From Verrucomicrobiia bacterium (lineage in GTDB: Bacteria > Verrucomicrobiota > Verrucomicrobiia > Verrucomicrobiales > Akkermansiaceae), in the NCBI GenBank assembly GCA_947462875.1, contig CANHQJ010000002.1, positions 186,001-250,000 on the forward strand: a DNA stretch of 64,000 nucleotides, written 5' to 3'. Of the stretch, positions 27,001 through 35,693 are shown one piece after another. Under the pieces are notes generated by a model that was not told the origin of the DNA, searched no databases, and was given only the letters and a program-made list of their open reading frames with translations. Made by a program: the position numbers and the translations under genes. Numbering within the stretch: position 1 is the first letter of the stretch; each line of letters opens with the position of its first letter.

Positions 27001-28465
27001 CCGTGCGTGCCACGTGAGTGCCGCCTTCGCCCGGATACTTGTCCGTGACTTCGACGAGGAAGGATACCGAATCGCCGACCTGCAAGTCGGTGATTTCCTT
27101 GCGATAATCCCAGTCAATGGTTTGTTCGCCCTCGCCCTTGGGCGTAGGCAACCCGACTGTTTTTTCCGGCCTGCGGTTGACTCGATAAATCACACGCGTC
27201 GCCCCGATGCCGTGATCGTCCTGCATGCGCACGGCCAATGTCAGCGGTCGTCCCAGCATCGCATTGATATTGGCGACGGGTTGGGTGAGTTCGATGCGCG
27301 GCGCTTGGTCGGAGGCGACCTGTAGGAAATAGCGCGGACTGGTGAAGGAGAAGCCGTGTGTGTTTTCGACCCACGAAAAGCTATAGCCGCGCGAGGCGGA
27401 TGCCGTTTCCGATAGAGTCAGCGTGCGACCATCGGCGCCGATTTCCAGCGGCAGGTCTTCGGCATCATCGCGGTGCAATTTCGCCTCGCGGATGGGAGTG
27501 TCGAGCGTGAGCTGCCAGCGCACTTTCGTTTCCTCCGGCACGGTGAGCGTCAATGCCTCGATGGTTTCATTCGGACGTTCGATGTAGTCGGGGAAATCGA
27601 GTTCCACCGCCACCTTCGCCATGCGGGGGGCGGCAATCACGCGCACCTGACGCCAATCACTGCGCGCATCGCCCGCCTTCACGCGGTAGCTGAAATCGCG
27701 CGAGGCAGCCGCAATCTGGTAGGTTCCCAATCCGTCTTTCACCTCGAGATTGATTTCGCGCGGACGGCCTTCGCCGGTGCGCAGCGAAAGTTCGGCGGAC
27801 TTGGGAACTTGGCCGGAAAGACGAATTTCGATCGTAGCTGCGGAGCCTTCCTGGATCACCAAGTCACCCGTGCCCAGATCGATTTGCGTATTGGTCGGAT
27901 AGACAATCGCGAGCCACGGCGTGAACAATCGACCGAATCCCGCTGCGAGGAAAGGTCCTTTGAGAATCGCGAGCAGGAGGAAAATCCCCGCAATGCCGAG
28001 CACGATGCGCAGCGGTTTTTGCAGAGCTTTCATCGGCACCACCTGCTGCGGGGCGACGGTAAGCACTGCCTCATTCGCCCTGCGTTGCGCGAGTTCCCAC
28101 ATCGCCGCCGAAGTGCCCGGAGTGGCACCCTGTTGTTGAAATTGCAGCGCGGTGAAAAGCAGGCTATCGAGACCGGTCTGGCTGTCCTCGATCTGTTGCG
28201 CGGCCTGCATCGCATCGAAACGACGCAAGCGAGATCCGCCCTGACGCCATGCCTGGATCAGTGCCACTGCGAGCACCGCCAGGGCCGCGACGGCACGCAG
28301 CCAACCCGGAAGGTAGGCGAGGCGGTCGATCAGAATCACGCCGAGCGCGAGCGGGATGAACCAGCGGGCGAATGCCAGCGCGGCACCGGCCGCATGCCGA
28401 CGCTGCGTGCGTTGCCAAACGGCATGCAGGCACTGGTGGAGGGTGTTGTTAGATTCTTGGCTCAT
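24056..28465 (-). CDS. Giant DUF4175-like membrane protein of the MoxR/Bat operon
   Basis: This 1469-residue protein has three transmembrane helices near the N-terminus (about 33-50, 57-76 and 157-180). A beta-rich region then runs from about 190 to 480. The rest is more than 900 residues of helical, coiled-coil-like sequence rich in Ala, Glu, Gln and Leu. The layout resembles the DUF4175-type proteins that accompany vWA genes in Planctomycetes and Verrucomicrobia. The ATG at 28465 overlaps the previous stop (TAATG); an in-frame extension to 28549 lies inside the vWA gene and is rejected. It probably spans the envelope as a scaffold. Confidence 0.82.
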   Translation of the reverse strand: MSQESNNTLHQCLHAVWQRTQRRHAAGAALAFARWFIPLALGVILIDRLAYLPGWLRAVAALAVLAVALIQAWRQGGSRLRRFDAMQAAQQIEDSQTGLDSLLFTALQFQQQGATPGTSAAMWELAQRRANEAVLTVAPQQVVPMKALQKPLRIVLGIAGIFLLLAILKGPFLAAGFGRLFTPWLAIVYPTNTQIDLGTGDLVIQEGSAATIEIRLSGQVPKSAELSLRTGEGRPREINLEVKDGLGTYQIAAASRDFSYRVKAGDARSDWRQVRVIAAPRMAKVAVELDFPDYIERPNETIEALTLTVPEETKVRWQLTLDTPIREAKLHRDDAEDLPLEIGADGRTLTLSETASASRGYSFSWVENTHGFSFTSPRYFLQVASDQAPRIELTQPVANINAMLGRPLTLAVRMQDDHGIGATRVIYRVNRRPEKTVGLPTPKGEGEQTIDWDYRKEITDLQVGDSVSFLVEVTDKYPGEGGTHVARTDTRRITFLSREDYLAEVTKQMERLLTRVRTLYRQQRAAHDLAVSLDPTAESYLATCQLEAIRQEMVREQLVTTADEVQALLDDLAANQVTDALESASLASLRDAMRTIASDHVARAADLLRAQVGATTRDPRPATAAVNQAARELAGLVLLRGIDASREVFARETTMLAKELARARLRLNQASDQPEALAKGIEEVATWTDQLFNQLTTGIRYDKRPLAVLGLSRSIHDLRKSKLTDTLRSAAAQTRAGKSAEANASLYPLIRPLLEAEFTMRSGAEYALIRSLREQLTSLISAQEKLLTDAQTATDLTALAKRQAALRDGLLLTGMSRIPAPRAGLLDITLPPAPPSDERRLRVESLMTEAVASLQAQSKDEALTRQRDALAALRELDGIVNRWSVELAQNTLGVSAQVSDASDRISVLEQLETRAIGLIEQTEEVALDEKDPAALTEEFVAVSVELDAFRKELSGEGTTPAKEVLPLLSRVESASKAMTLAVTQLRAKKTEDAIEPQEAAAAALTEARTIAEGQLVQFNLQQQLIGFQQAVSNASNDMADVVGGQNDLIAATQKADEKQLTALLAPQRNLLQCLTDIAPTLDVVAARLDVGTPLVFAASDVEDALLAMEDGDGEDAAEIQETAVESLAKVQGLVAEIAVQTGYVTEIVEFLHNLQTDGSMLAFRQRQLREQNKPQEAFALQQALAAEAKAYGEALSNVAGRIDFDLLDEKVKEKFVGLDLTFDGMVPSMHMNKALSQLQAGEPATEAMQSAEKAFAAHSEQVNIIIAMLNGLPGIILTKAEPPELHRLIAVLDTTSKHRVLLRRTNAAADKDLPSLAAAQQALADALIKSNQVEGLQHPMLAKAHKQITPVVEMLKSSDKAAATAGQLTIDQTVRHFIIEQALILNTAVPPASSSDSDVVTEAETDDLYFSESVSEISEFVSGEAPKDKKSEWEILGERNRAALNQNFARELPLEFRATLKNYYERVAK

Positions 28466-30828
28466 TAGGGTAAATCGTGTCTTCTGCGCAATATCCACTC
28501 GATGCCGAGCAGGCCGACCAGCAGCAAGGCCACCAGCCAGGAGTCCCACAGAGGACGCTCCGAACGCACGGTGGTGGTGATCGGTTGGGCATCTAACAGT
28601 TTGGTGAGGCTGCTCAAATCCTTCGGCTCCAGACAGGCGCCGCCGGTAAGCTTGGCGATGCGTTGCAGGCTTTCCCGCCGCATCTCGGTATCGGACAGCT
28701 CGCGGTTGACCGCGGCCACCTGGAACTCGGTGGTGTTTGAAACTTCCTTGTCGTTTTCGTTTGCCTCCAAGCGATAACGTCCGGCGAGTGGCGCGGTGAA
28801 ATAGCCTTCATACAAGCCCGGCGAGGTGCGGTCGGGCTGGAGGCTCAGCGTCTCGCGCAGGGCATTGCCATCGGCACCATTGACGGTGATGTCAAACGAT
28901 GGCTGCACGACTGGCTCGAAGTTTTCGTCGAGCACATGCGCATAGAGTCGTGCCTGCTCGCCATCCTGATAGAGTGTGCGATCGGTCTCGATGCGGATGC
29001 GCTTGTGCTCGCCCATCAGGCGCGAGAGTGTGAGAAACTGGATCGCCTGCGACCACACGCGCCAGTGGTACTTGTCGCCCGTTTTGAAACGCAGACGCCA
29101 CAAGCGGTCGCTGGCCATGCTCAGGCATTTGCCCGTGCCATAGCGATGCCAGGCGACCAAGGGATAGCCCTGCGCGCCATTGGCGGCATCGGACAAAGTC
29201 GCCAGCACCGTGGCGCCGGGTTTGACACCACTGAGCGGAGGCAAGTGATCCAGCGGCGCGACGCGACTCCAGATGCGATCGTTCTCCTCGGTCTCGGTTT
29301 CCAAAAGCATCACCATGCTGCTGCGTCCTTCGGGCGTGAGCACCGGATAGACCGACTCCGAGGTCATCTCCCACTCGCTGTCCGCATCAAAACGCACCGG
29401 CATGATTGATTCAATCGGCGTGCCCACATACGACGAGGGCGTGTGCATCTGCCCACAAAGCACCAGCAGCGAGGCCCCGCGGTCGCGGATCAGCTCTTCC
29501 ATCAAGTTTAACTCATCTGTCGTGAAAAACTGCGAGTCCACATCGCCGAGGATGATGAGGTCGTACTTGAACGCTTCCTCGCGTTTCGAGGGAAAGCGCT
29601 CGATGTATTCCGGCGAGTTGCGGGCGAAATCCGCCCCTGCGGAGGAGGAAATGAAAGTGGTGTTGAGCCGTGGATCGCGTTTCAGGATCGCACTCAAATA
29701 GCGGAACTCCCAGCGGTTGTTGCCCTCGATATAGAGCACGTTGACCTTTTCATTCACCACGCGGATGCTGCGCTCGACGCGGTTGTTCGCCACGGAAATT
29801 TCGTCGTCGAACGGCTCGATCGCCACCGCCACGCGCGCCGCGCCTTTTTGATAGAGATCGACATTGAACTCCACATCTTCAAATTGCAATCCACCCTGCA
29901 AACGGATGCGCCGTTGGAACACCTGGCGGTCGTTGATTTGAATCGTGAGCTGGGCTGAGCGTTTTTCGTAACCTTTGGAAAGCACCTGCACCTGCACTGG
30001 CACGCTGTCGCCCGAAAACGCCACTTCTTGCATCACGATGTTGCGGATCGAAATGTCATCCGGTTGCTCCAGACCGATGGGCACGGGGTAAACCGGAATG
30101 CCACGCGCGCCGAGATCCTGAAGCACGGCTTCGATGCGTTTCGATGAAGTGTTTTCAATGCCATCGGTGAGCAGCACAATGCCCGCAGGCGTGGTCGCGC
30201 CGGACTTCGCCGCCGCTTCTAACGAAGACGCGATGGCGGTGGCCGGTTCGTTCGCGACGAGATTTTTCCGGTCATCCTCACTGAGGATTTGCGTCGAGCG
30301 CCCGAAGCTGTGATAGCTCACGTCGAACGATTCGCCCAATGTTTGGAAAACAGGTGCCGCGGACTTGTCGAGAATGCCGCGTGCGAGATCGAGACGCGAG
30401 GCGGATTGGATGGCCTGGCGTTGATCCGCATCGAGACGCATCACCAATTCCTCCGGCTCCAGCGCTTCGTTAGAGAGCATGCCGAGGGCCTTGGCGGCAT
30501 CGGCGATGTCCTGCGTGTTTTTCCGCTGGTCTTTCATCGACATGCTCTCCGAGACATCGATGAGGACAGGCAGCGTGCGCTGCTGGGTGTGCGTTTCGTT
30601 GACCACGGCAGTCGGTTCGAAAAGCGATGCCAGCACGAGAACCAGCGCCACCAGTCGCGCGAAAAACAAACTCACACGCAGCCACAGCGGCAGTCCCCAC
30701 GCGCGGCGGTAGAGGAAAACACTCAGCAACAGCACCGCCGCAAAAACAGCGACCATCAGCGGAGTCGAAAGCGGGCGGGCCCAGAAGAATTCATCGGGAC
30801 CGAGGGTCATGAGCAGGGAATTAAGCAT
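28465..30828 (-). CDS. vWA-domain membrane protein (BatB/glutamine-amidotransferase-like)
   Basis: This 787-residue protein starts with two transmembrane helices (about 25-41 and 52-70). A von Willebrand A domain follows with the MIDAS motif D-V-S-E-S-M-S near residue 92. A class I glutamine-amidotransferase-like domain lies at about 355-560 (NVLYIEGNNRWEFRYL, YDLIILGDVDSQFF, LLVLCGQMHTPSSY). A final transmembrane helix is at about 760-778. This architecture is common next to MoxR and DUF58 genes. The vWA domain is expected to bind metal and a partner protein. It overlaps batA by eight bases. Confidence 0.88.
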   Translation of the reverse strand: MLNSLLMTLGPDEFFWARPLSTPLMVAVFAAVLLLSVFLYRRAWGLPLWLRVSLFFARLVALVLVLASLFEPTAVVNETHTQQRTLPVLIDVSESMSMKDQRKNTQDIADAAKALGMLSNEALEPEELVMRLDADQRQAIQSASRLDLARGILDKSAAPVFQTLGESFDVSYHSFGRSTQILSEDDRKNLVANEPATAIASSLEAAAKSGATTPAGIVLLTDGIENTSSKRIEAVLQDLGARGIPVYPVPIGLEQPDDISIRNIVMQEVAFSGDSVPVQVQVLSKGYEKRSAQLTIQINDRQVFQRRIRLQGGLQFEDVEFNVDLYQKGAARVAVAIEPFDDEISVANNRVERSIRVVNEKVNVLYIEGNNRWEFRYLSAILKRDPRLNTTFISSSAGADFARNSPEYIERFPSKREEAFKYDLIILGDVDSQFFTTDELNLMEELIRDRGASLLVLCGQMHTPSSYVGTPIESIMPVRFDADSEWEMTSESVYPVLTPEGRSSMVMLLETETEENDRIWSRVAPLDHLPPLSGVKPGATVLATLSDAANGAQGYPLVAWHRYGTGKCLSMASDRLWRLRFKTGDKYHWRVWSQAIQFLTLSRLMGEHKRIRIETDRTLYQDGEQARLYAHVLDENFEPVVQPSFDITVNGADGNALRETLSLQPDRTSPGLYEGYFTAPLAGRYRLEANENDKEVSNTTEFQVAAVNRELSDTEMRRESLQRIAKLTGGACLEPKDLSSLTKLLDAQPITTTVRSERPLWDSWLVALLLVGLLGIEWILRRRHDLP

Positions 30829-32980
30829 TCTCGGGCACGGGGTTGGGGGTTGCGGATTCTTTGGCGCGACCGCGTGACATCATGCGGTCGGCGAGCAAGC
30901 ATTCGATGAGAAGAAAAATCAGGGCGGCGATCATGAACGTGCGCCAGGCCGAGCGACCGGTGCGGCTGGTCTCGATGGCCGCTGCCAGTTCATCGCCACT
31001 CGCGGCGACTTGCAGACCGAGACCTTCGAGGTTCGTGCGCAGCTCCGCTTCTGCGAGAGAGGCGATTTGCGACTCGCGGGGATCGACGTTCACGGCAATC
31101 GGCAAACCAGCGGCCTGCACACTGACGCGTGCGGTGTAGTAACCCGCCTCGGGGGCGTTTTCTAACAAAGCCACAAACTGCCCATCGGTCTCGCGCACGG
31201 GCACGGTGAGATTTTTTCCTGATGGCGACTCAAACACGGCATCGCTCGCATCCGGCTGATCGACATACGTGAGCGAGAGCGAGTCACCGACGTTGCGCGG
31301 GCTTTCAAACTCGCGGCCCGAGAGGTAGGTGACAATCTGTTGCATCACCAGCGGGAAAACGGGCGTCAGCGCCATGTTGTTCCAGGTGGTCTCGGCGGTG
31401 GTGGTGAACTGGAACACCTGCCCGCGCCCCAGTGCTTTTTCTAACAGAACCGGTGCGCCGCTACCGGCGAGTTGCAATACGGCGAAGCTGCTCGGCATGG
31501 TCTCCACCTCCAACAAACGCGTGAAGCGGGTTTCACTGAGCAGATCCTCGGGCAAGGAAAGAAGCGGCAGGCAGACGGGGTGATCGGACAATTCGGCATC
31601 GAGCGGCTTGCCCGCGCCGAGCGCATCGCTGGTGGTCATTTTGCTGCGCAACAACGCGGGCAACAATGGCGTTTCCGCACTGCCGGCGCGTTCGTTCCAC
31701 GCCTCCGGTTTCACCTGATCGCCGCCGAACCAAATCAGTCCATTTCCCCGACGTACGAAACTTTCGAGTTGCTCGGCCTGCTCCTTGGTGATTTCGGGCA
31801 CATCGGCGAATACCAACACATCGACCTGGCTGAGGTCTTCCGTGGGGAAGGATAGCCACGGCACGGAGCGCGCGGTGAAATCTTCTCCCGCCGCACTGCC
31901 AGCACGCGCCAGAAGGGCGGACACCACCAAACGTCCGGCATCGCCCGCAGAGCCGTCGACGCAGAGCACCGAGACCCGGTCACGCACCACCGCGACCGTG
32001 CGACGCACATTGTCCGCCTCCAACGAATCTCCCGAAATTTCCGCCGTGATCCGAGCGGCTCCGGCATTGTGGAAGGGGACGAACAGCGATACCGTTTCAG
32101 AGTCACCGGGGGCGATCAATGGAATCACCTTGCGATCAATTTCCACGCCATCGACGCGGCATTGCAGCGAGACACTGGCCGCGGGGGCGCTGCCGTGGTT
32201 GCGCACCGTGGCGCGGTAGCGGGCGGTGGTTCCTTTGCGCAAGACACCGGCGACCAACTCCAGATCGGTGACGGCGAGATTGTCATCGCCAGTGCGCACC
32301 GGCACCACGAAGACCTCGGCTTGCGCATCGAGCGCGGCGAGAGCTTCGCGCAGGCGGGCGGACGGTTGTTTCCAGTCGGCTGCCTGGGCATCGGTAATCA
32401 GATAGACTTCCTTCTGCGGGGCCTCCATGTCCGCCACTAGTTCGGCGATGCGTTTCGGCTCGTTGACCAGATCCATCGTGCCGGAACTGGCGGAAAGAGT
32501 CGCGATGGCTTCATCGAAACGACCCGCATCATAGGCCATGTTGCGCAGCACGACACGTTGGTCGCCGCCCATCATCACCAGCGTGATCGGATCGCCGGGT
32601 GCCATTTTTTCGCGAATGACTTCCAGGCGTTTGATCGCTTCATCAAACCGCGTCGCACCCTGTGTGCCGTGCGCCATGCTGAAGGAGGAATCGATCGCGA
32701 TCACCACACCCGCGCGTCGTTCGCCGGGAAACCACGAGGACTTGTCCCAGGCCGGTCGCGCCAGTGCGAAGACCAACAGTAACAGCGCAAGGCAGCGCAG
32801 GATCAGCAGCAACAGATCGCGCAACTTGATCTGCCGCGAGCGCACCCGCACGCTGCGATTGAGAAACTGCATCGCCGCCCACTCGGTGTGTTGGACTTGG
32901 AAGCGATTGAGCAAGTGCGCGAGAATCGGCAAACTGATTCCGATCGCCGCGAGGAGTAACAATGGATTGAGAAAACTCAT
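30821..32980 (-). CDS. BatA-domain vWA membrane protein
   Basis: The 719-residue product opens with the BatA N-terminal domain: two helices (about 5-22 and 58-76) joined by a segment ending in LRDLLLLILRCLALLLLVFALARPAW. A vWA domain follows, with the MIDAS D-S-S-F-S-M at about 96-101. Beta-rich CARDB-like segments fill the centre, and a transmembrane helix closes the C-terminus. In Bacteroides-type Bat operons these proteins support aerotolerance or envelope stress, though that role is not general. The start overlaps the DUF58 stop by four bases, so translation is probably coupled. Confidence 0.9.
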   Translation of the reverse strand: MSFLNPLLLLAAIGISLPILAHLLNRFQVQHTEWAAMQFLNRSVRVRSRQIKLRDLLLLILRCLALLLLVFALARPAWDKSSWFPGERRAGVVIAIDSSFSMAHGTQGATRFDEAIKRLEVIREKMAPGDPITLVMMGGDQRVVLRNMAYDAGRFDEAIATLSASSGTMDLVNEPKRIAELVADMEAPQKEVYLITDAQAADWKQPSARLREALAALDAQAEVFVVPVRTGDDNLAVTDLELVAGVLRKGTTARYRATVRNHGSAPAASVSLQCRVDGVEIDRKVIPLIAPGDSETVSLFVPFHNAGAARITAEISGDSLEADNVRRTVAVVRDRVSVLCVDGSAGDAGRLVVSALLARAGSAAGEDFTARSVPWLSFPTEDLSQVDVLVFADVPEITKEQAEQLESFVRRGNGLIWFGGDQVKPEAWNERAGSAETPLLPALLRSKMTTSDALGAGKPLDAELSDHPVCLPLLSLPEDLLSETRFTRLLEVETMPSSFAVLQLAGSGAPVLLEKALGRGQVFQFTTTAETTWNNMALTPVFPLVMQQIVTYLSGREFESPRNVGDSLSLTYVDQPDASDAVFESPSGKNLTVPVRETDGQFVALLENAPEAGYYTARVSVQAAGLPIAVNVDPRESQIASLAEAELRTNLEGLGLQVAASGDELAAAIETSRTGRSAWRTFMIAALIFLLIECLLADRMMSRGRAKESATPNPVPENA

Positions 32981-33903
32981 GATCGAGCTTGTGCCGAGGG
33001 GGCGCTAAGATTTTGACGTTTGAGGACAATTTCACTCAGCACCGCATCGAGCGGGAGCTTGGTGTTTGCCATGGTGAAATCGATGAGACTGCCCACGCAT
33101 CGCGCGTTGAGCGTATCGAGAAATTTCTGCATTGCCGCGAGGTAGCTTTCGCGCATGCGGTCGGTCTCGGTGGTGAGCGGTTCTTCGCCTTCGAGACCAT
33201 CGAAGCGCCACGTCCCCTTGAAAGGAAACTCCAGCTCGTACGGGTCAAGCGTCTGGATGACGATGACGTTGTGGCCATCGTATTTCAAGTGATCCAGCCC
33301 CGACATGATGTCATCCACATCGGAAAAAAGATCCGAGATCAGCACCACGAACGAGCGCCGTTTCATCATCAGGGCGATGTCGTGCAGCTGCTTGGCGATG
33401 GTCGTTTTGGGGATCGGCTTGGTCACGCGCAGCATGCGGTCGATCTCCAGAATGACATTCATCGACGAGCGCGGCGGCATGTAGGCGCGGACTTCGGAGT
33501 CGAACACCGAAAGCCCCACCGAGTCCCGCTGTTTCAGCACCATGTAGGCGATGGAGGCGGCGAGAAACTTCGCGTATTCGAGTTTGGAAACTTTGCCCGA
33601 GCCATAGGTCATCGAAGCGCTGGAATCCACGAGGATATGGCAATCGAAATTCGTCTCCGCCTCGTAGAGTTTGGTGAAATACTTTTCCGTGCGACCGAAC
33701 ACGCGCCAGTCGATGGAGCGGATCGGATCGCCGGGTGAATACTGGCGGTGATGGGCGAACTCCGTGCTGAAGCCTTTCAAAGGACTGCGGTGGCTGCCCA
33801 CGCGCAAGCCTTCCACCACCTCGCGCGCGACCCACTCAAGATCACCGAGTTTCTGCAAGACCTCGGGATCGAGATACTGCGTTTCTGGCAAATGCTCTGA
33901 CAT
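32977..33903 (-). CDS. DUF58 domain-containing protein
   Basis: This 308-residue protein matches DUF58. The family signature is present as S-I-D-W-R-V-F-G-R-T-E-K-Y-F-T-K (about residues 63-80). It is followed by a vWA-like strand with MIDAS-type ILVDSSASM. No signal peptide or membrane helix is seen, so it is cytosolic. DUF58 proteins almost always accompany MoxR ATPases, and a moxR gene lies 9 bases upstream. They are thought to be MoxR clients or adaptors that prepare vWA partners; this has not been shown for this organism. Confidence 0.93.
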   Translation of the reverse strand: MSEHLPETQYLDPEVLQKLGDLEWVAREVVEGLRVGSHRSPLKGFSTEFAHHRQYSPGDPIRSIDWRVFGRTEKYFTKLYEAETNFDCHILVDSSASMTYGSGKVSKLEYAKFLAASIAYMVLKQRDSVGLSVFDSEVRAYMPPRSSMNVILEIDRMLRVTKPIPKTTIAKQLHDIALMMKRRSFVVLISDLFSDVDDIMSGLDHLKYDGHNVIVIQTLDPYELEFPFKGTWRFDGLEGEEPLTTETDRMRESYLAAMQKFLDTLNARCVGSLIDFTMANTKLPLDAVLSEIVLKRQNLSAPSAQARS

Positions 33904-33912
33904 GAGGAAAGG

Positions 33913-34917
33913 TCACTTGCCGTTGGCGGGGATCGTTTCTAACAACTTCGCGATGAGCGTGTCGGAGGTCATGCCTTCGGAACGCGCGGCGAAGTTCGGG
34001 ATGATACGATGGCGAAGAATCGGCAGGCACAGCTCGCGGATGTCCTCGATGGTCACATGGCAACGACCGCGCAGGGCGGCGCGTGCTTTGCCGGCGACGA
34101 TGAGATTGAGCGACGCACGCGGACCGGCGCCCCAGGACATGAGTTTGTTCACGAAGTCCGGCGTGTCCGGCTGGCCAGGGCGCGTGGCGCGGACGAGGGC
34201 GGCGGCGTATTGGAACACATTGTCCGCGACTGGAATGCGGCGCACGACGTGTTGGAACTCAAGAATCTGTGGGCCATCGACGACTTGATTCGTCACCGGC
34301 TCATTGTCGGTGGTCACGCTGCGCATGATATCGAGCTCTTCGGAATGGCTCGGGTATTTCACCATGATGTTGAACAGGAAACGGTCAAGCTGGGCTTCGG
34401 GAAGCGGATAGGTTCCTTCCTGTTCGATCGGGTTTTGCGTGGCCAGCACGAAAAATGGCGCGTCGAGTTTGTATTCTTCACCGCCAGAAGACACGCGTTT
34501 TTCCTGCATCGCTTCGAGCAGTGCGGCTTGCGTTTTCGGCGGGGTGCGGTTGATTTCGTCGGCGAGCAGAAGATTCGTGAAAATCGGACCTTTTTGGAAT
34601 TTGAAACTGCGGCGATGCGTTTCCGGATCCTCCTGCAAGAGCTCCGTGCCCGTGATGTCGGACGGCATCAGGTCAGGCGTGAACTGGATCCGCTTGAAGC
34701 CCAGCGCCATGGTCTTGGCGAGCGAGCTGACAAGAAGAGTCTTGGCAAGACCGGGAACCCCGACCAGCAGGCAGTGGCCTCGGGCGAAAATGGCGATCAT
34801 CATCTCATCGATGACATCCTCCATTCCCATAATCGTTTTACGCAGTTCTTTGACGATTGCGTCTCTGGCTTCGCCGAGTTTTTCCACGGCTTGAATGTCA
34901 TCGGTTGGATTGGTCAT
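33913..34917 (-). CDS. MoxR-family AAA+ ATPase
   Basis: This 334-residue AAA_3 ATPase has Walker A G-V-P-G-L-A-K-T (53-60) and Walker B L-L-L-A-D-E-I-N-R-T-P-P. A sensor-1 ATQNP motif and the small C-terminal lid domain follow. MoxR proteins act as chaperone-like ATPases for vWA clients such as those encoded next in this operon. This is the first gene of the nine-gene operon, and its ATG at 34917 follows a 205-base intergenic gap from the divergent phosphatase gene. No promoter stands out in that gap. Confidence 0.95.
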   Translation of the reverse strand: MTNPTDDIQAVEKLGEARDAIVKELRKTIMGMEDVIDEMMIAIFARGHCLLVGVPGLAKTLLVSSLAKTMALGFKRIQFTPDLMPSDITGTELLQEDPETHRRSFKFQKGPIFTNLLLADEINRTPPKTQAALLEAMQEKRVSSGGEEYKLDAPFFVLATQNPIEQEGTYPLPEAQLDRFLFNIMVKYPSHSEELDIMRSVTTDNEPVTNQVVDGPQILEFQHVVRRIPVADNVFQYAAALVRATRPGQPDTPDFVNKLMSWGAGPRASLNLIVAGKARAALRGRCHVTIEDIRELCLPILRHRIIPNFAARSEGMTSDTLIAKLLETIPANGK

Positions 34918-35122
34918 AGGAGTCGATTGGGGAATGGCTGGTTGAAATGTGCTCGGCAGTTACTTTTGTGATGAACCGTTTCTTTCATGATAAAGTTGTT
35001 TGAATTGCTGGAGCGAGGGACATCCGCGAGAGACGGCGAGGAGGGGAAGGAAGTCTTGGCGGCGGAATTTTTCCGGGATCCGCTTCGATCTTGACGAGGC
35101 CGGGGGGGCTTGTGGTAGGGTG

Positions 35123-35614
35123 ATGGCGATGCCAGATACCACATCATCCGAGGGGGCGAATGTCCTGTTTGTTTGCACGGGAAATACCTGTCGCAGCCCC
35201 ATGGCGGAGGGCTTGTTTCGCAAGGCGCTGGGTCAGCGTGCGGGCTGGGTGGTGCGCTCGGCCGGAGTCGCGGCGAGTGTGGGCAGCAAGGAAAGCCGGG
35301 ATACGGCAAAGGTGCTGAGTGATCGAGGTGCGGCGCTGGAGGGTTTCCGCAGCCAGCAGGTGAGCGAGGCTCTGATCGAGGCGGCGGATGCGGTGTTTGC
35401 CATGACAGAGGGGCATTTGTATGCGCTGGAGGATGAATTTCCCGGGCACACGGACAAGTTTTATCTGATCGGCGATTTTGTCGATGATGCCGCCTGCGAT
35501 GGCGATGTGCCGGATCCCATCGGCATGGGGCCGCGTGCCTACGAGGAGGTGGCACGGGTGCTGGAGTCGGCCTTTCCGGGAATTCTGCGTTTTCTGGAAG
35601 GTTCGGGAAAATAA
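35123..35614 (+). CDS. Low-molecular-weight phosphatase, YwlE-like
   Basis: This 163-residue protein has the LMW-PTP P-loop C18-T-G-N-T-C-R-S, with nucleophile C18 and arginine R24. An acid-loop aspartate lies in V-P-D-P-I-G. The loop is identical to that of YwlE-type protein-arginine phosphatases, including the threonine at the fifth loop position (T22) that favours phosphoarginine. The ATG at 35123 follows a weak purine-rich TAGGG; ATG 35129 is equally possible. The frame extends upstream to 35000, but that part is not protein-like. The next gene is an RpiB-GlyA fusion, echoing the Bacillus ywlE neighbourhood. Confidence 0.88.
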   Translation: MAMPDTTSSEGANVLFVCTGNTCRSPMAEGLFRKALGQRAGWVVRSAGVAASVGSKESRDTAKVLSDRGAALEGFRSQQVSEALIEAADAVFAMTEGHLYALEDEFPGHTDKFYLIGDFVDDAACDGDVPDPIGMGPRAYEEVARVLESAFPGILRFLEGSGK

Positions 35615-35693
35615 TCGCCACAGGTACACTTCTTGGTTGAAAATCACCGCCGCCCAGTGCATCAGTGGGGCGTCCCTCAGGACATAGAATCTG

